From contig NZ_CP068082.1 in the NCBI RefSeq assembly GCF_016724845.1, forward strand, positions 1,736,001 through 1,800,000: a DNA stretch of 64,000 nucleotides, written 5' to 3'. This DNA is from Sphingobacterium spiritivorum (GTDB lineage Bacteria > Bacteroidota > Bacteroidia > Sphingobacteriales > Sphingobacteriaceae). The notes beneath the pieces are model-generated. The model saw only the letters and a list, made by a program, of their open reading frames with translations. It was not told where the DNA came from and made no database searches. Shown here piece after piece: positions 55,650 through 64,000 of the stretch (the stretch's first letter is position 1; the number at the start of each line of letters is the position of its first letter). The position numbers and the translations under genes are program-made.

Positions 55650-56873
55650 ATGAAATTAACATTTGTGACTGTTATGTTATGGTGTATCAGTGTGATGGCA
55701 TTGGGTCAGACCTACAGTTCTACGATCAGCAAATTCAGAGCAGATCAGCAGACGGCATTGGCGAAAGAACAATTTGGCCCGCTTCGTCCGCAGGATATCG
55801 CTCATCTGCGTTATTTTGAACCCGATCAGCAATATAAAGTCAGTGCCACAGTGGAGATCCTGTTTAATGAACCTACTTTTCGTATGCCTACTTACGATGG
55901 TACCAGTAATGAGTATAAGAGATATGCATTGCTTCATTTTACACTTAAAGGCGAGAAAGTAACCCTCACGGCTTACCAAAGTGCCGCTTTATTTCAAAAT
56001 CCTGCCTATAAAGATCATTTATTTTTACCATTTTTAGATCAGACAAATGGTAATCAGACATATGAAGGTGGTCGGTACATAGATTTTGATATTAAAGATA
56101 TAAAAAACAAGAGTGTAGAAATCGACTTCAATAAAGCTTATAACCCGTATTGTGCCTATAGTAACGGATACAGATGTCCGCAACCTCCGGCTGAAAACCA
56201 TTTGCAACTGGCGGTGGAAGCGGGTGAAAAAAAATATATTGGACCAAAAAATGAAAGACCTGTGAACAAAAACGCAGCAAAAGGCTTCACAGAAGCTGAG
56301 AAAAAGAAAATAAAGGCGGGCACTGCCTCAGAAATCATGTATGTATTACAGGTGACTAAGACTAATGATCTGGCGATCTTAAAGGCTACTTCTCAAGATA
56401 TAAAGTATGATGATCCTTTATTAGAATTACTATCGCAACGTATGTATGCCACCGTCAATGATCCGGATCATTCGGGCGTAGGGATTGCTGCTCCACAGGT
56501 AGGAATTAATAAAAATGCAATCTGGGTGCAGCGATTTGACAAAAAAGATACTCCTTTTGAGTTCTATGTGAATCCTAAAATCATCTGGCGATCCAAGCTC
56601 ACACGCAAGGGAGCGGAAGGCTGTTTGTCCATTCCGTCCAGAAAAGAAGATGTATTACGCAGCTATGCTATCCGCCTGCAATACGTAAATAAAACCGGTG
56701 ATATAATCGAAGAAAATATTGAAGGGTTTACGGCTGTGATCTTTCAGCATGAAGTAGATCATCTCTATGGAATATTGTTTACAGACCGACTGGAAGAGCA
56801 AGCCGAAACTCCGCATGTCTCTCTGCAGGACAAAATTGAGTTTTCCATTCCTCCGAAAACTATACTCCCTTAA
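55650..56873 (+). CDS. Exported fusion: DUF1684 domain + peptide deformylase
   Basis: 407 residues from the ATG at 55650, chosen because MKLTFVTVMLWCISVMALGQ is then a signal peptide; an ATG at 55575 would add 25 residues. Residues ~55-195 match DUF1684 (RYALLHFTLKGEKVTLTAYQS, LFLPFLDQTNG, GGRYIDF, DFNKAYNPYCAYSNGYRCPQPP). Residues ~250-395 are a complete peptide deformylase: GVGIAAPQVG (276-285), EGCLSIP (metal Cys at 325) and HEVDH (367-371). Deformylases normally act on nascent chains in the cytoplasm, so an exported enzyme joined to DUF1684 is unusual. The joined frame is uninterrupted, and a terminator follows. A separate cytoplasmic def is expected elsewhere. Confidence 0.88.
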   Translation: MKLTFVTVMLWCISVMALGQTYSSTISKFRADQQTALAKEQFGPLRPQDIAHLRYFEPDQQYKVSATVEILFNEPTFRMPTYDGTSNEYKRYALLHFTLKGEKVTLTAYQSAALFQNPAYKDHLFLPFLDQTNGNQTYEGGRYIDFDIKDIKNKSVEIDFNKAYNPYCAYSNGYRCPQPPAENHLQLAVEAGEKKYIGPKNERPVNKNAAKGFTEAEKKKIKAGTASEIMYVLQVTKTNDLAILKATSQDIKYDDPLLELLSQRMYATVNDPDHSGVGIAAPQVGINKNAIWVQRFDKKDTPFEFYVNPKIIWRSKLTRKGAEGCLSIPSRKEDVLRSYAIRLQYVNKTGDIIEENIEGFTAVIFQHEVDHLYGILFTDRLEEQAETPHVSLQDKIEFSIPPKTILP

Positions 56874-56880
56874 TATATAC

Positions 56881-56919
56881 TAAAGAAGCTATCTAACTAG
56901 TTTCTGGATAGCTTCTTTA
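56881..56919. terminator. Bidirectional terminator after the deformylase fusion
   Basis: TAAAGAAGCTATC (56881-56893) pairs perfectly with GATAGCTTCTTTA (56907-56919), between convergent genes. Confidence 0.85.
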
Positions 56920-56927
56920 GCATACGA

Positions 56928-57401
56928 TTATTTCTGCGGTCCCAGATTTACCTGAATAGCCCCATCTTTCAGATCTTCTATATTCTTATCTGTAAATATT
57001 CCTGTTTCCTTTTTCAGGATAGCTTCCAGCAATTCATCTGTAGAACCGTTGTGGCTCACTTCTATTGATGATTTTTTACTGCTATACTTTAATTTTGCAT
57101 CCGTTACGATATCGCAGGTCTCAATAGCAGCGTTAAGCTTCCGTAATGTAGCCATATCTGTGCCCACAATATTAATAGTAGTCTTATTGAGATCTCCGGT
57201 AACTTCGTTATTTGACTTCTGAAGAAGTGAATTTCCCGAATTTTTAACTTTTCCGGCTGCACTTGCCGCCTTTTCTGCTGAATTTGAGGCTTTGGTTACT
57301 TTATCCAAAGCACGATCTAATTTATCCAGAAAACCTTGTGCCTGTACTGTTGCTGTCCCTAAGAACATTAGAGCCAAACAACTTAATAAAATCTTTTTCA
57401 T
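56928..57401 (-). CDS. Small secreted protein of unknown function
   Basis: 157 residues with signal peptide MKKILLSCLALMFLGTATVQAQ. The mature part starts with a helical, Ala/Ser/Lys-rich stretch (~22-65), then a small alpha/beta-like segment with NKTTINIVGTDMATLRKLNAAIE and KSSIEVSHNGSTDELLEAIL. The pattern recalls a ferredoxin-like or BON-like fold but I do not recognise the family. It is monocistronic with its own promoter. The only cysteine of the predicted mature protein is C94. Confidence 0.75.
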   Translation of the reverse strand: MKKILLSCLALMFLGTATVQAQGFLDKLDRALDKVTKASNSAEKAASAAGKVKNSGNSLLQKSNNEVTGDLNKTTINIVGTDMATLRKLNAAIETCDIVTDAKLKYSSKKSSIEVSHNGSTDELLEAILKKETGIFTDKNIEDLKDGAIQVNLGPQK

Positions 57402-57432
57402 TTTCTTATGGTATATAATGGTCAGTTATATA

Positions 57433-57440
57433 CAAATATA
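57433..57440 (-). promoter_or_regulatory. -7 promoter box of the small secreted protein gene
   Basis: On the minus strand TATATTTG is perfect, with TTTA 19 bases further upstream as a near -33. It ends 31 bases before the ATG. Confidence 0.55.
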
Positions 57441-57485
57441 GATGCAGGAATTCCAGATTTAAATCCCCTGAAAACAGTAAAATTT

Positions 57486-57505
57486 ATTACCTGCAAACAG
57501 GTAAT
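57486..57505. repeat. Perfect inverted repeat upstream of the TPR-kinase gene
   Basis: ATTACCTG-CAAA-CAGGTAAT has perfect 8-bp arms and a 4-base centre. It lies 88 bases before the kinase ATG at 57594 and 84 bases upstream of the divergent gene. It could be an operator, perhaps for the downstream LuxR-type regulator. Confidence 0.5.
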
Positions 57506-57593
57506 TTTACCCCATATAATTCCGATATTTCTAAAAAATCTATACATTAGAAACTGAGGTATATATACTTCTGCTATCAAAACATTGAATCCT

Positions 57594-59618
57594 ATGCATA
57601 TCCGTACATTTCTGCTCACTTTACTCATGCTAATGTGCTGGTTTACTGCCCGATCCCAACAGGTACTATCTCATATGGATGAGAAAAAATTTCTGGACAG
57701 TATGCAAACCGTTATTTCCAAAACCAAATCGGATAGTATAAAAGCTAATACTTACTTTTTTATATCAGACTACTGGAGATTTAAAGACACTTTACAAAGC
57801 AGAGAAGCGCTTGAAAAAGGGAAACAAATAATCACAAAAGACGGAAAATTTGACAACAGATTCAGGTACCTGGAAGGACTCTATTACTTTTATCTGGGTC
57901 AGCATTATTACAACTGGAATAAACCTCTGGCAGCCAGCGCCTATTTAAAAAGTGAAAAGATAATAGGTACTTACAGCCATCCGAAAGCAAATCTGCTCCG
58001 TGCTGCATGCTGGTATAATTATGCACTTATGGTCAGGGAACAGAAAGGAGATGCCTTCGTTACAGACATCCTGCTCAATAAGTCTATTCCCTTAGCCGAT
58101 AAAACTGAAGATTATGAAAAGAGGGCACATTATTATGCACAACTCGGAGCTATAATGATGTACAGCAGGCAATTTGATAAATCAGCGATATACAACAAAA
58201 AAGCGATTGAACTTCTGGAAAAGAAAGACCCCAAATCTCCGACTTTACTGTTGTCTTATCTAACCGGCACTGAAAATTATATACAGCTCAAAGATTTTTC
58301 AAATGCAAAAAAACTGCTGGACAAAGCCGCATCACTGTTAAAGATATATCCAGAATCCGTCAATGCCTCCTACTATTATTATCAGGCCGGTTCCTATTAT
58401 TTATACAACAAAAATTTTGGTGAGGCACTACAAAATCTGGACAAAGGAATTGAAATCACACAAAGAAACAATCAATTTCACCTAAGGGAAATGTTGAATT
58501 TCCGGAAATATGAGGTATTAGTCGAGCAAAAAAAATACTCGGAGGCTAAACGAATATTGACGGCTTTAAGTAAACCCGACAATGTAATCCTTCAGGATCT
58601 TTCTTCGAAAAAGGAAATCTATAATCAGATGGTAAGGATCAATGAATTGACAAACAATACAGGAGAAGCCTTCAAATGGTTAAAAAAGTATAATCTCTTT
58701 GAAGACAGCCTTCATAACAGTGAGACAAATATTAAGATAAACGAACTGGAGACAAAGTTCAGAACTGTAGAGAAAGAGAAGCAGATCGGAGCACTTCAAG
58801 CTGCAAAGCGGGAAGCAGAGCTTTCCTCCCAGAACAGCCGGTTGACCAGCTGGTCGCTCTTCATTACTTGCCTGCTCTTATTAGTCGTGGCCGGTATTTC
58901 TTTTCTCTACTACAGAAACAATAAAAAACTACTGATCGAAAAAGAGAACAATCATCTTCAGCAGCTTAAAGATATTCAGCTTACAGAAAAAATCCGTTAT
59001 GGGAAAGCACTCATGGCCGGAGAGGAAATAGAGCGACAGCGACTGGCAAGAGACCTGCACGATGGATTAGGCGGAGCTTTGGTTGGTATAAAAATGAGTT
59101 TGTCCGGAAAAATAGCCGAAAGTACAGATCAGGATTATGTATCAGATCTTATTCCCGTGATTAAGCAACTCGACAATTCCGTCTCCGAACTACGGCATAT
59201 AGCACACAATATGATGCCTGCCAATCTGATTAAATTCGGACTTGAAGTCGCTATCAAAGATCTCTGTGAAACCATACCTCATGAACAGATAAAAGTTTCG
59301 TATCAGGCCTACGGTATTCGTAAAGATATCCCCGAACAGACGGAGCTTTATATCTACCGCATTATACAGGAACTGCTGAATAATGCCCTTAAACATTCAG
59401 AAGCTACAGAAATACTGGTACAGTGCAGTCAGGAAGGTAAAATATTCTCTATTGCCGTGGAAGATAATGGAAAAGGATTTGAAACCGAAACTTTGGATAA
59501 AGCCAAAGGTATGGGATTTACTAATATTAGAAACAGAGTGGGGTTCTTGAATGGTCATATCGACATAGAGTCTTCTACAGGAGAAGGAACCACCGTAAAT
59601 ATTGAAGTATATGTTTGA
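57594..59618 (+). CDS. TPR-containing sensor histidine kinase (HisKA_3 type)
   Basis: 674 residues from the ATG at 57594; the longer frame starts at a TTG. Signal peptide (MHIRTFLLTLLMLMCWFTARSQ), tetratricopeptide repeats to ~residue 370, a coiled coil, and a membrane helix at ~420-440 (LFITCLLLLVVAGISFLYY). The kinase is of the NarL-partner class: H489 in LARDLHDGLGGALVGIKMSL, then ATPase motifs ELLNNALKHSEA and EDNGKGF (~623-629). The TPRs would sense from the periplasm. The gene is adjacent to its response regulator, whose ATG (59611) lies inside the last codons, so the two are coupled. Confidence 0.92.
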   Translation: MHIRTFLLTLLMLMCWFTARSQQVLSHMDEKKFLDSMQTVISKTKSDSIKANTYFFISDYWRFKDTLQSREALEKGKQIITKDGKFDNRFRYLEGLYYFYLGQHYYNWNKPLAASAYLKSEKIIGTYSHPKANLLRAACWYNYALMVREQKGDAFVTDILLNKSIPLADKTEDYEKRAHYYAQLGAIMMYSRQFDKSAIYNKKAIELLEKKDPKSPTLLLSYLTGTENYIQLKDFSNAKKLLDKAASLLKIYPESVNASYYYYQAGSYYLYNKNFGEALQNLDKGIEITQRNNQFHLREMLNFRKYEVLVEQKKYSEAKRILTALSKPDNVILQDLSSKKEIYNQMVRINELTNNTGEAFKWLKKYNLFEDSLHNSETNIKINELETKFRTVEKEKQIGALQAAKREAELSSQNSRLTSWSLFITCLLLLVVAGISFLYYRNNKKLLIEKENNHLQQLKDIQLTEKIRYGKALMAGEEIERQRLARDLHDGLGGALVGIKMSLSGKIAESTDQDYVSDLIPVIKQLDNSVSELRHIAHNMMPANLIKFGLEVAIKDLCETIPHEQIKVSYQAYGIRKDIPEQTELYIYRIIQELLNNALKHSEATEILVQCSQEGKIFSIAVEDNGKGFETETLDKAKGMGFTNIRNRVGFLNGHIDIESSTGEGTTVNIEVYV

Positions 59619-60246
59619 AAAAACAATTAAGATAGCAATAGTCGATGATCATCTCATCGTTTTAGAAGGTCTGAGCAGATTAATTGAAAGCAACCCGGAA
59701 TATACAATTGCTGGTACTTTCACACATGGTTATGATTTTCTGACTTTCGTCAAAACAGAGCCTGTGGATATTGTACTCTTAGATATAAGCCTGCCTGATA
59801 TCAGCGGGATAGATTTATGCCTTCAAATCAAAAAGGTAGCACCGGATGCTGCAATAATTGCCATCAGCAACCATATTGAAAGGAGTATCATCCTTCAGAT
59901 GCTCCAAAACGGAGCTGTAGGTTACCTTCTCAAAAATGTTGATCTGCATGAACTGAAAAATGCGCTTAATGAAGCACTCAGCGGAAAAGTAACATTCAGC
60001 TCTGATGTCAAGGAGATCATAGCACGGCCTCATCTGCATGACCTGATCGAACTTCCAAAGCTCACAAAACGAGAAAAAGAAATTTTACAACACATTGCAC
60101 TGGGAAAAACAACGACCACAATAGCTGATGAATTGTTTCTGAGTCCGCTGACGATCGAAACTCATCGTAAGAGGATGATGAGCAAATTTAAAGCAAAGAA
60201 TATGGCTGCGCTGATTAAGACCGCTATGGAGCACAACCTGATTTAA
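59611..60246 (+). CDS. LuxR/NarL-family response regulator
   Basis: 211 residues from the ATG at 59611, overlapping the kinase gene by 8 bases. The receiver domain has D12/D13, phosphoacceptor D58 (VLLDISLPDISG) and a later KNVD segment. The LuxR-type helix-turn-helix is LTKREKEILQHIALGKTTTTIADELFLSPLTIETHRKRMMSKF (~147-190). It is the cognate regulator of the TPR kinase. Targets are unknown. The inverted repeat upstream of the kinase is one candidate site for feedback control. Confidence 0.95.
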   Translation: MFEKTIKIAIVDDHLIVLEGLSRLIESNPEYTIAGTFTHGYDFLTFVKTEPVDIVLLDISLPDISGIDLCLQIKKVAPDAAIIAISNHIERSIILQMLQNGAVGYLLKNVDLHELKNALNEALSGKVTFSSDVKEIIARPHLHDLIELPKLTKREKEILQHIALGKTTTTIADELFLSPLTIETHRKRMMSKFKAKNMAALIKTAMEHNLI

Positions 60247-60251
60247 TAATA

Positions 60252-60290
60252 AACAATAAAGGTCTCTTTTAAAAAGAAACCTTTATTGTT
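60252..60290. terminator. Terminator after the two-component operon
   Basis: AACAATAAAGGT (60252-60263) pairs with ACCTTTATTGTT (60279-60290), between convergent genes. Confidence 0.8.
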
Positions 60291-60311
60291 ATACTGAATA
60301 TCGTTTTTAAT

Positions 60312-61346
60312 CTACCTTTCCACTAATTTTACTTCAAATAGCTGATTCCATTTTTTACCCGTTAAGAAAAGACGTTTTCCAGCTTTATCATAAGCGATAC
60401 CATTTAATTCGTTATCAAAGGATTGACGCTGAGGGTTGGTATACATACCTACCAGATTTATTTGTCCTGTCACAGCCCCGGTTTTTGGATCTATAATAAC
60501 GATTATGTCTTTTTGATAGACATTCGCATATACCTTTCCATCTATATATTCCAGTTCATTCAGTTGCTCTACGGCACCGTTCTCATCGTATACACCGATT
60601 GATCCTTCTTCCTTGTAGGTCTCTGCATTCAGGAAATACAATTTATTACTTCCGTCAGATTTGATCAGGCGCTGACCATCGTTTGTGAGTCCCCAGCCTT
60701 CCTTACTGTTTTCATAATTGAAAGTTCCGGTCTGATTGAATGTAGCTTTATCAAATACAAGACCCATATTATTTTCCCAGGTCAGCAACACTATTTTATT
60801 GCCGAATATCGTCATCCCTTCACCAAAGTATTTAGAATCCAGATCCAGTTTTTTCAATACTTTACCTGTATTGACTTCTACTTTTCTTAAGGATGAAAGA
60901 CCATAGCGGCCTGTAGACTCATAAAAAATTCCATCCGCAAATTCTAGTCCCTGAGTAAAGGCCGAGGTATCATGAGGGAATGTATTAATAATTTCAAATC
61001 CATACTGTTTCGCAGATTCCGGAACAATCAGGACATTGGAATAAGCCATATCTTCTTTCCCTTCTGCGTATACCTTTGCTGTCAGATTTTTGTTCCCTAA
61101 TCCGATTGTCTGAGAGTCCACAACTAAGCTGCTCGTATCCTGCTTGCGGCCAATTATATTTCCATCCACAGAATAGACTACAGAATCCAAAGTTGCAGAA
61201 GCAAAATTAAGCTTCAGATTCACTTTCTGTCCCAGAATAACTACTTTCCCGGATTCGGGAGATACAAACTCCAGTTTTCCTTTTTTTGTAAAACAACTGC
61301 TGAGCAGCATTGCTCCAACGGCAAAAACGCCAATAATTTTCTTCAT
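60312..61346 (-). CDS. Glutaminyl-peptide cyclotransferase (glutamine cyclotransferase), lipoprotein
   Basis: 344 residues; lipoprotein signal ending at C18 (MLLSSC). An Ig-like N-terminal segment (~25-105) precedes a five-bladed propeller of the plant/bacterial type I glutamine cyclotransferase family: TQGLEFADGIFYESTGRYGLSSLRKV, LTWENNMGLVFD, GWGLTNDGQRLIKSDGS and LNELEYIDGKVYANVY. It converts N-terminal glutamine of exported peptides to pyroglutamate. It is a single gene, and I see no clear promoter box upstream. Confidence 0.9.
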   Translation of the reverse strand: MKKIIGVFAVGAMLLSSCFTKKGKLEFVSPESGKVVILGQKVNLKLNFASATLDSVVYSVDGNIIGRKQDTSSLVVDSQTIGLGNKNLTAKVYAEGKEDMAYSNVLIVPESAKQYGFEIINTFPHDTSAFTQGLEFADGIFYESTGRYGLSSLRKVEVNTGKVLKKLDLDSKYFGEGMTIFGNKIVLLTWENNMGLVFDKATFNQTGTFNYENSKEGWGLTNDGQRLIKSDGSNKLYFLNAETYKEEGSIGVYDENGAVEQLNELEYIDGKVYANVYQKDIIVIIDPKTGAVTGQINLVGMYTNPQRQSFDNELNGIAYDKAGKRLFLTGKKWNQLFEVKLVER

Positions 61347-61596
61347 TTATTCCTACAATTATTAATACAATTTACGGCTTTCTGTACCGAAAATGTATCC
61401 TCATTACTCAAAGTTACGGAAACAATATGATTTAAAATATGCTTATGATTTATCAATTTTAAGGATTTTTTTTTATTTCCCGGAGCACAATAACATATTT
61501 TAACTCTCCATATCTTTCTTCAGAGATACTGAACCAGGTTTGGCTTGCTGCTTCTTCATTACTGGTCAGCCGACAAATCGTATATCTGGATACTTA

Positions 61597-61953
61597 TTAT
61601 TCACTCCAGAATGCATCCTTAATCAAATGGATATAAGCTGGCTCACCCAGATAAACAGACACAATATCAAAACGTATATCTCCCTGATGTCCGCGCTCTT
61701 CTATACAAGCCCGGGCTGCACGAATCAATTTTCGTTGTTTCTGTATATCGACAAAATCCGCAGGCTCTCCATGAGCATTTGAAGATCGGGTCTTAACTTC
61801 TACAAAAACAAGAATATCACCATCATAAGCCAATATATCGACTTCCAGTTTTCCTGTTCTCCAGTTCAGAGCTAAAATCTGGTATCCCAAGGCAGTCAGA
61901 TGAGATAAAGCCATTTGCTCCCCCTTTTTTCCTTGTTCCAGATGCTGTGCCAT
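61597..61953 (-). CDS. YraN/UPF0102 family nuclease-fold protein
   Basis: 118 residues from the ATG at 61953. The restriction-endonuclease-like motif reads LEVDILAYDGDILVFVEVKTRS, with D in EVDI and the E-x-K pair in VEVKTR. KQRKLIRAARACIEE follows as usual. The family is widespread and its role unknown; it is often near replication and repair genes. It starts 1 base after the dnaG stop, so it is co-transcribed with dnaG. Confidence 0.9.
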   Translation of the reverse strand: MAQHLEQGKKGEQMALSHLTALGYQILALNWRTGKLEVDILAYDGDILVFVEVKTRSSNAHGEPADFVDIQKQRKLIRAARACIEERGHQGDIRFDIVSVYLGEPAYIHLIKDAFWSE

Positions 61954-61954
61954 A

Positions 61955-63940
61955 TCACTTGACAATAGTATTTCCCAGAAAATCTCCCAGTACGCGTTCT
62001 GCTTCTTTGAGTTTCTGATATTTACTCAGTAGTATTTCCAGATTGGCCTGGTCCTGCTCAGTCCTTAACTCTTCCCGGATTCTAAGCATTTCAGACTCTA
62101 CTTTACGCTTTTTGATACGATAAATTGCCTGTATCACCAGATTTTTAAGCAGCTCGTACTCCTGTGTGACATAGATCTTTCGCTTATCGTCATTCCAGTT
62201 AGGACTTAGATTGTAAGGTGAGGCAACACAGGTAATGGCCAGATCGGAAACCAGCCTATCCTCATGAGAGAAAAACTGTTTTGCCTGAGGAATTTCAAAT
62301 CTTTCCGCGTACTCTTTATACACACTAAGGATATAAGCACTTGGCTTATCTTCGAATTCTACATCATCGATACTGCCGAGTAACAATGGTGCAATAGGAA
62401 TATCTCCGTCTCCTTCCCAGGTTGCCAGATAATCTCCATAATTGAGCAGTATGCGAATGATTTCGCGCTCCTGAAGAATCTCAGGAGTGATTTTATGTTC
62501 GGGTTCCGGAGCCGGTCCCCCACGCTCCTCATCTGTCATAAAGAAATCCGCAGGAGGCCCGTCTCCCTCAGACGGAGAAAAAGGGGAGGAAGAAGCGGAC
62601 AGATTACGCTGATTTTTCTTATCCGCATCCTTGGCCTTTTTAACCCGGATATTATTCAGTTCAGAAAGCAATACGCGCTCTTCTATATCCAGCAGATTAC
62701 TACACTGACGTATAAATACAGCCACCTTGATCTCATCCGGTATCAGAGCAATACTTTCTACGACATCCCGGATAACATCAGCACGCTTTATTGGATCATT
62801 TTCGGCATCCTTAAGGAGGATATTTGTTTTAAAAAAAATAAAATCTTCCTGATGATCGGCTATATATTTTTTGAAGGCATCTGATCCGAATTTTTGCACA
62901 TAAGAATCGGGGTCATTCCCGTCCGGAAATAAAAGAATTTTTACATTCAGTCCTTCTTCCAGCAACATGTCTGTTCCTCTCAGTGAGGCTTTTATTCCGG
63001 CTGTATCTCCATCATACAGTATCGTTACATTCTTTGTAAATCTGGAAATCAACCGGATTTGCCCGGATGTCAGCGAAGTTCCGGAGGAAGACACAACGTT
63101 CTCCACACCTGCCTGATGCACAGACAATACGTCTGCATATCCCTCTACCAGATAACAGTTATCCGCATCAACTATGGCCTTCTTTGCAAAGTTGAGTCCG
63201 TAAAGTACATCCGATTTATGATAGATTTCGCTTTCGGGAGAATTGACATACTTCGGAACACTTTTTTCAGTTTTCAGTGTCCGGCCACCGAAGCCAATGA
63301 CTCGTCCTGTAAGGTTTTGAATGGGAAACATAACTCTTCCTCGGAAACGATCGTACATACTGCCGTCGTCCCGTTGTATAGTGAGTCCGATTTCTTTCAG
63401 ATATTCCTCCTGAAAACCGGCAGTTTTGGCCGCTTCGACAAGAGCTGTCCACTGATCCGGAGAATATCCGAGTTCAAACTTTTTTATAATATCTTCCCGG
63501 TATCCTCTTTCCTTGAAATAAGCCAGACCAATGGATTGCCCCATATCCGTCTGCCACATATTGTCTTTGAAAAATTTACCTGCCCATTGGCTCAGTACAT
63601 ACAGACTTTCGCGTTTGTCCTGTGCCGCCATCTGTGCCGGACTACGCTCCTGTTCTTCTACATCGATATGATATTTATTTGCGAGATAACGGATAGCTTC
63701 CGGATAGGAATATTTCTCCAGATCCATCACAAATTTCAGTGCATCGCCACCCGCCCCGCAACCAAAACACTTGTAAATACCTTTAGCTACAGATACGTGA
63801 AAAGAAGGTGTCTTCTCGTTATGAAAAGGACAATTTCCGATCAGAGAAGTTCCCCGTTTTTTGAGGTCTACGAAATCTCCCACGACCTCTTCAATACGGG
63901 CCGTATCCAACACTTTATCTATCGTTTCCTTTTTAATCAC
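61955..63940 (-). CDS. dnaG: DNA primase
   Basis: 661 residues from the GTG at 63940, giving MIKKETIDKVLDTARIEEVVG, the usual opening; the open frame runs to a TTG at 63991. The CHC2 zinc finger is CPFHNEKTPSF with KCFGCGAGG. The RNA-polymerase domain and Toprim fold follow (YLVEGYADVLSVHQAG with the catalytic Glu, and TILYDGDTAGIKA with the DxD). A low-complexity linker (~440-490) precedes the C-terminal DnaB-binding domain. It synthesises RNA primers for replication. The window ends 60 bases upstream of the start. Confidence 0.96.
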   Translation of the reverse strand: MIKKETIDKVLDTARIEEVVGDFVDLKKRGTSLIGNCPFHNEKTPSFHVSVAKGIYKCFGCGAGGDALKFVMDLEKYSYPEAIRYLANKYHIDVEEQERSPAQMAAQDKRESLYVLSQWAGKFFKDNMWQTDMGQSIGLAYFKERGYREDIIKKFELGYSPDQWTALVEAAKTAGFQEEYLKEIGLTIQRDDGSMYDRFRGRVMFPIQNLTGRVIGFGGRTLKTEKSVPKYVNSPESEIYHKSDVLYGLNFAKKAIVDADNCYLVEGYADVLSVHQAGVENVVSSSGTSLTSGQIRLISRFTKNVTILYDGDTAGIKASLRGTDMLLEEGLNVKILLFPDGNDPDSYVQKFGSDAFKKYIADHQEDFIFFKTNILLKDAENDPIKRADVIRDVVESIALIPDEIKVAVFIRQCSNLLDIEERVLLSELNNIRVKKAKDADKKNQRNLSASSSPFSPSEGDGPPADFFMTDEERGGPAPEPEHKITPEILQEREIIRILLNYGDYLATWEGDGDIPIAPLLLGSIDDVEFEDKPSAYILSVYKEYAERFEIPQAKQFFSHEDRLVSDLAITCVASPYNLSPNWNDDKRKIYVTQEYELLKNLVIQAIYRIKKRKVESEMLRIREELRTEQDQANLEILLSKYQKLKEAERVLGDFLGNTIVK

Positions 63941-64000
63941 AGCATCTTCCTTTTGTGTTAGTAAAATTAGGTAATAGGATTGAGTAGACAAAATGATTAC

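Noticed and set aside
63059..63961. 300-codon open frame on the plus strand opposite dnaG
   Set aside because: The minus strand encodes a full-length, motif-complete DnaG. The plus-strand translation has no recognisable motif and a composition typical of an antisense shadow.
1..64000. Mobile elements, CRISPR arrays, tRNA or rRNA genes
   Set aside because: I looked for transposase-like frames, regularly spaced repeats and cloverleaf-type sequences in the gaps and saw none. The gaps are mostly short and filled by promoters and hairpins.

Overview
The window looks like chromosomal DNA of a Bacteroidetes bacterium, most likely Sphingobacteriaceae (Sphingobacterium or a close relative). This is inferred from paired SusC/SusD outer-membrane systems, -7 promoter boxes of the TAnnTTTG type, FAS1/DUF5007/DUF4983-type lipoproteins, a ~480-residue GAPDH and a moderate AT-rich base composition. 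I see no rRNA, tRNA, insertion sequence, phage gene or CRISPR array. Coding density is high, and only one gene-free stretch (15331-15753) exceeds 300 bases.

Region 1 (1-15330, minus strand) is one ten-gene operon cut by the left edge. It is built from two similar modules: SusC1-SusD1-FAS1-DUF5007-like, then SusC2-SusD2-FAS1-TIG/delta-60 protein-LamG protein-partial lipoprotein. All eight non-SusC products carry lipoprotein signals. No glycosidase, peptidase, sigma/anti-sigma pair or hybrid sensor is seen inside the window, so the substrate cannot be read. The LamG protein carries an alkaline-phosphatase-like domain that has lost metal ligands. Two 12-bp LacI-like operators with centres 21 bp apart lie upstream of the operon.

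Region 2 (15754-31452) holds hemW and then a complete efflux system. A tolC-response regulator-histidine kinase operon (minus) and a MerR-GNAT pair (minus) face an HlyD adaptor-ABC ATPase-three large FtsX-type permeases operon (plus). The regulator is of the sigma-54 activator class. Upstream of both tolC and the adaptor gene I find the same architecture: two 16-bp palindromes TGTnCG-N4-CGnACA exactly 21 bp apart, followed 63-64 bp later by a TTGGCA -24 element. This is the strongest system-level finding in the window.

Region 3 (31718-43779) is largely housekeeping: long-form GAPDH, Kdo transferase (waaA), UDP-glucuronate decarboxylase plus galE, a secreted endonuclease/exonuclease/phosphatase-fold protein, a membrane-tethered TPR-HTH regulator, an unknown 193-residue protein and mfd. 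Region 4 (43897-56873) holds a secreted M14 carboxypeptidase, galT-galK, an ispH-hemH-phosphoesterase operon, ndk, a secreted phosphoesterase, ruvX-ybeY and an unusual exported DUF1684-peptide deformylase fusion. The ferrochelatase has an internal cysteine-rich insert. Region 5 (56928-64000) holds a small secreted protein, a TPR-sensor kinase/LuxR-type response regulator pair preceded by a perfect inverted repeat, glutamine cyclotransferase, yraN and dnaG. Strong hairpin terminators separate most convergent gene pairs.
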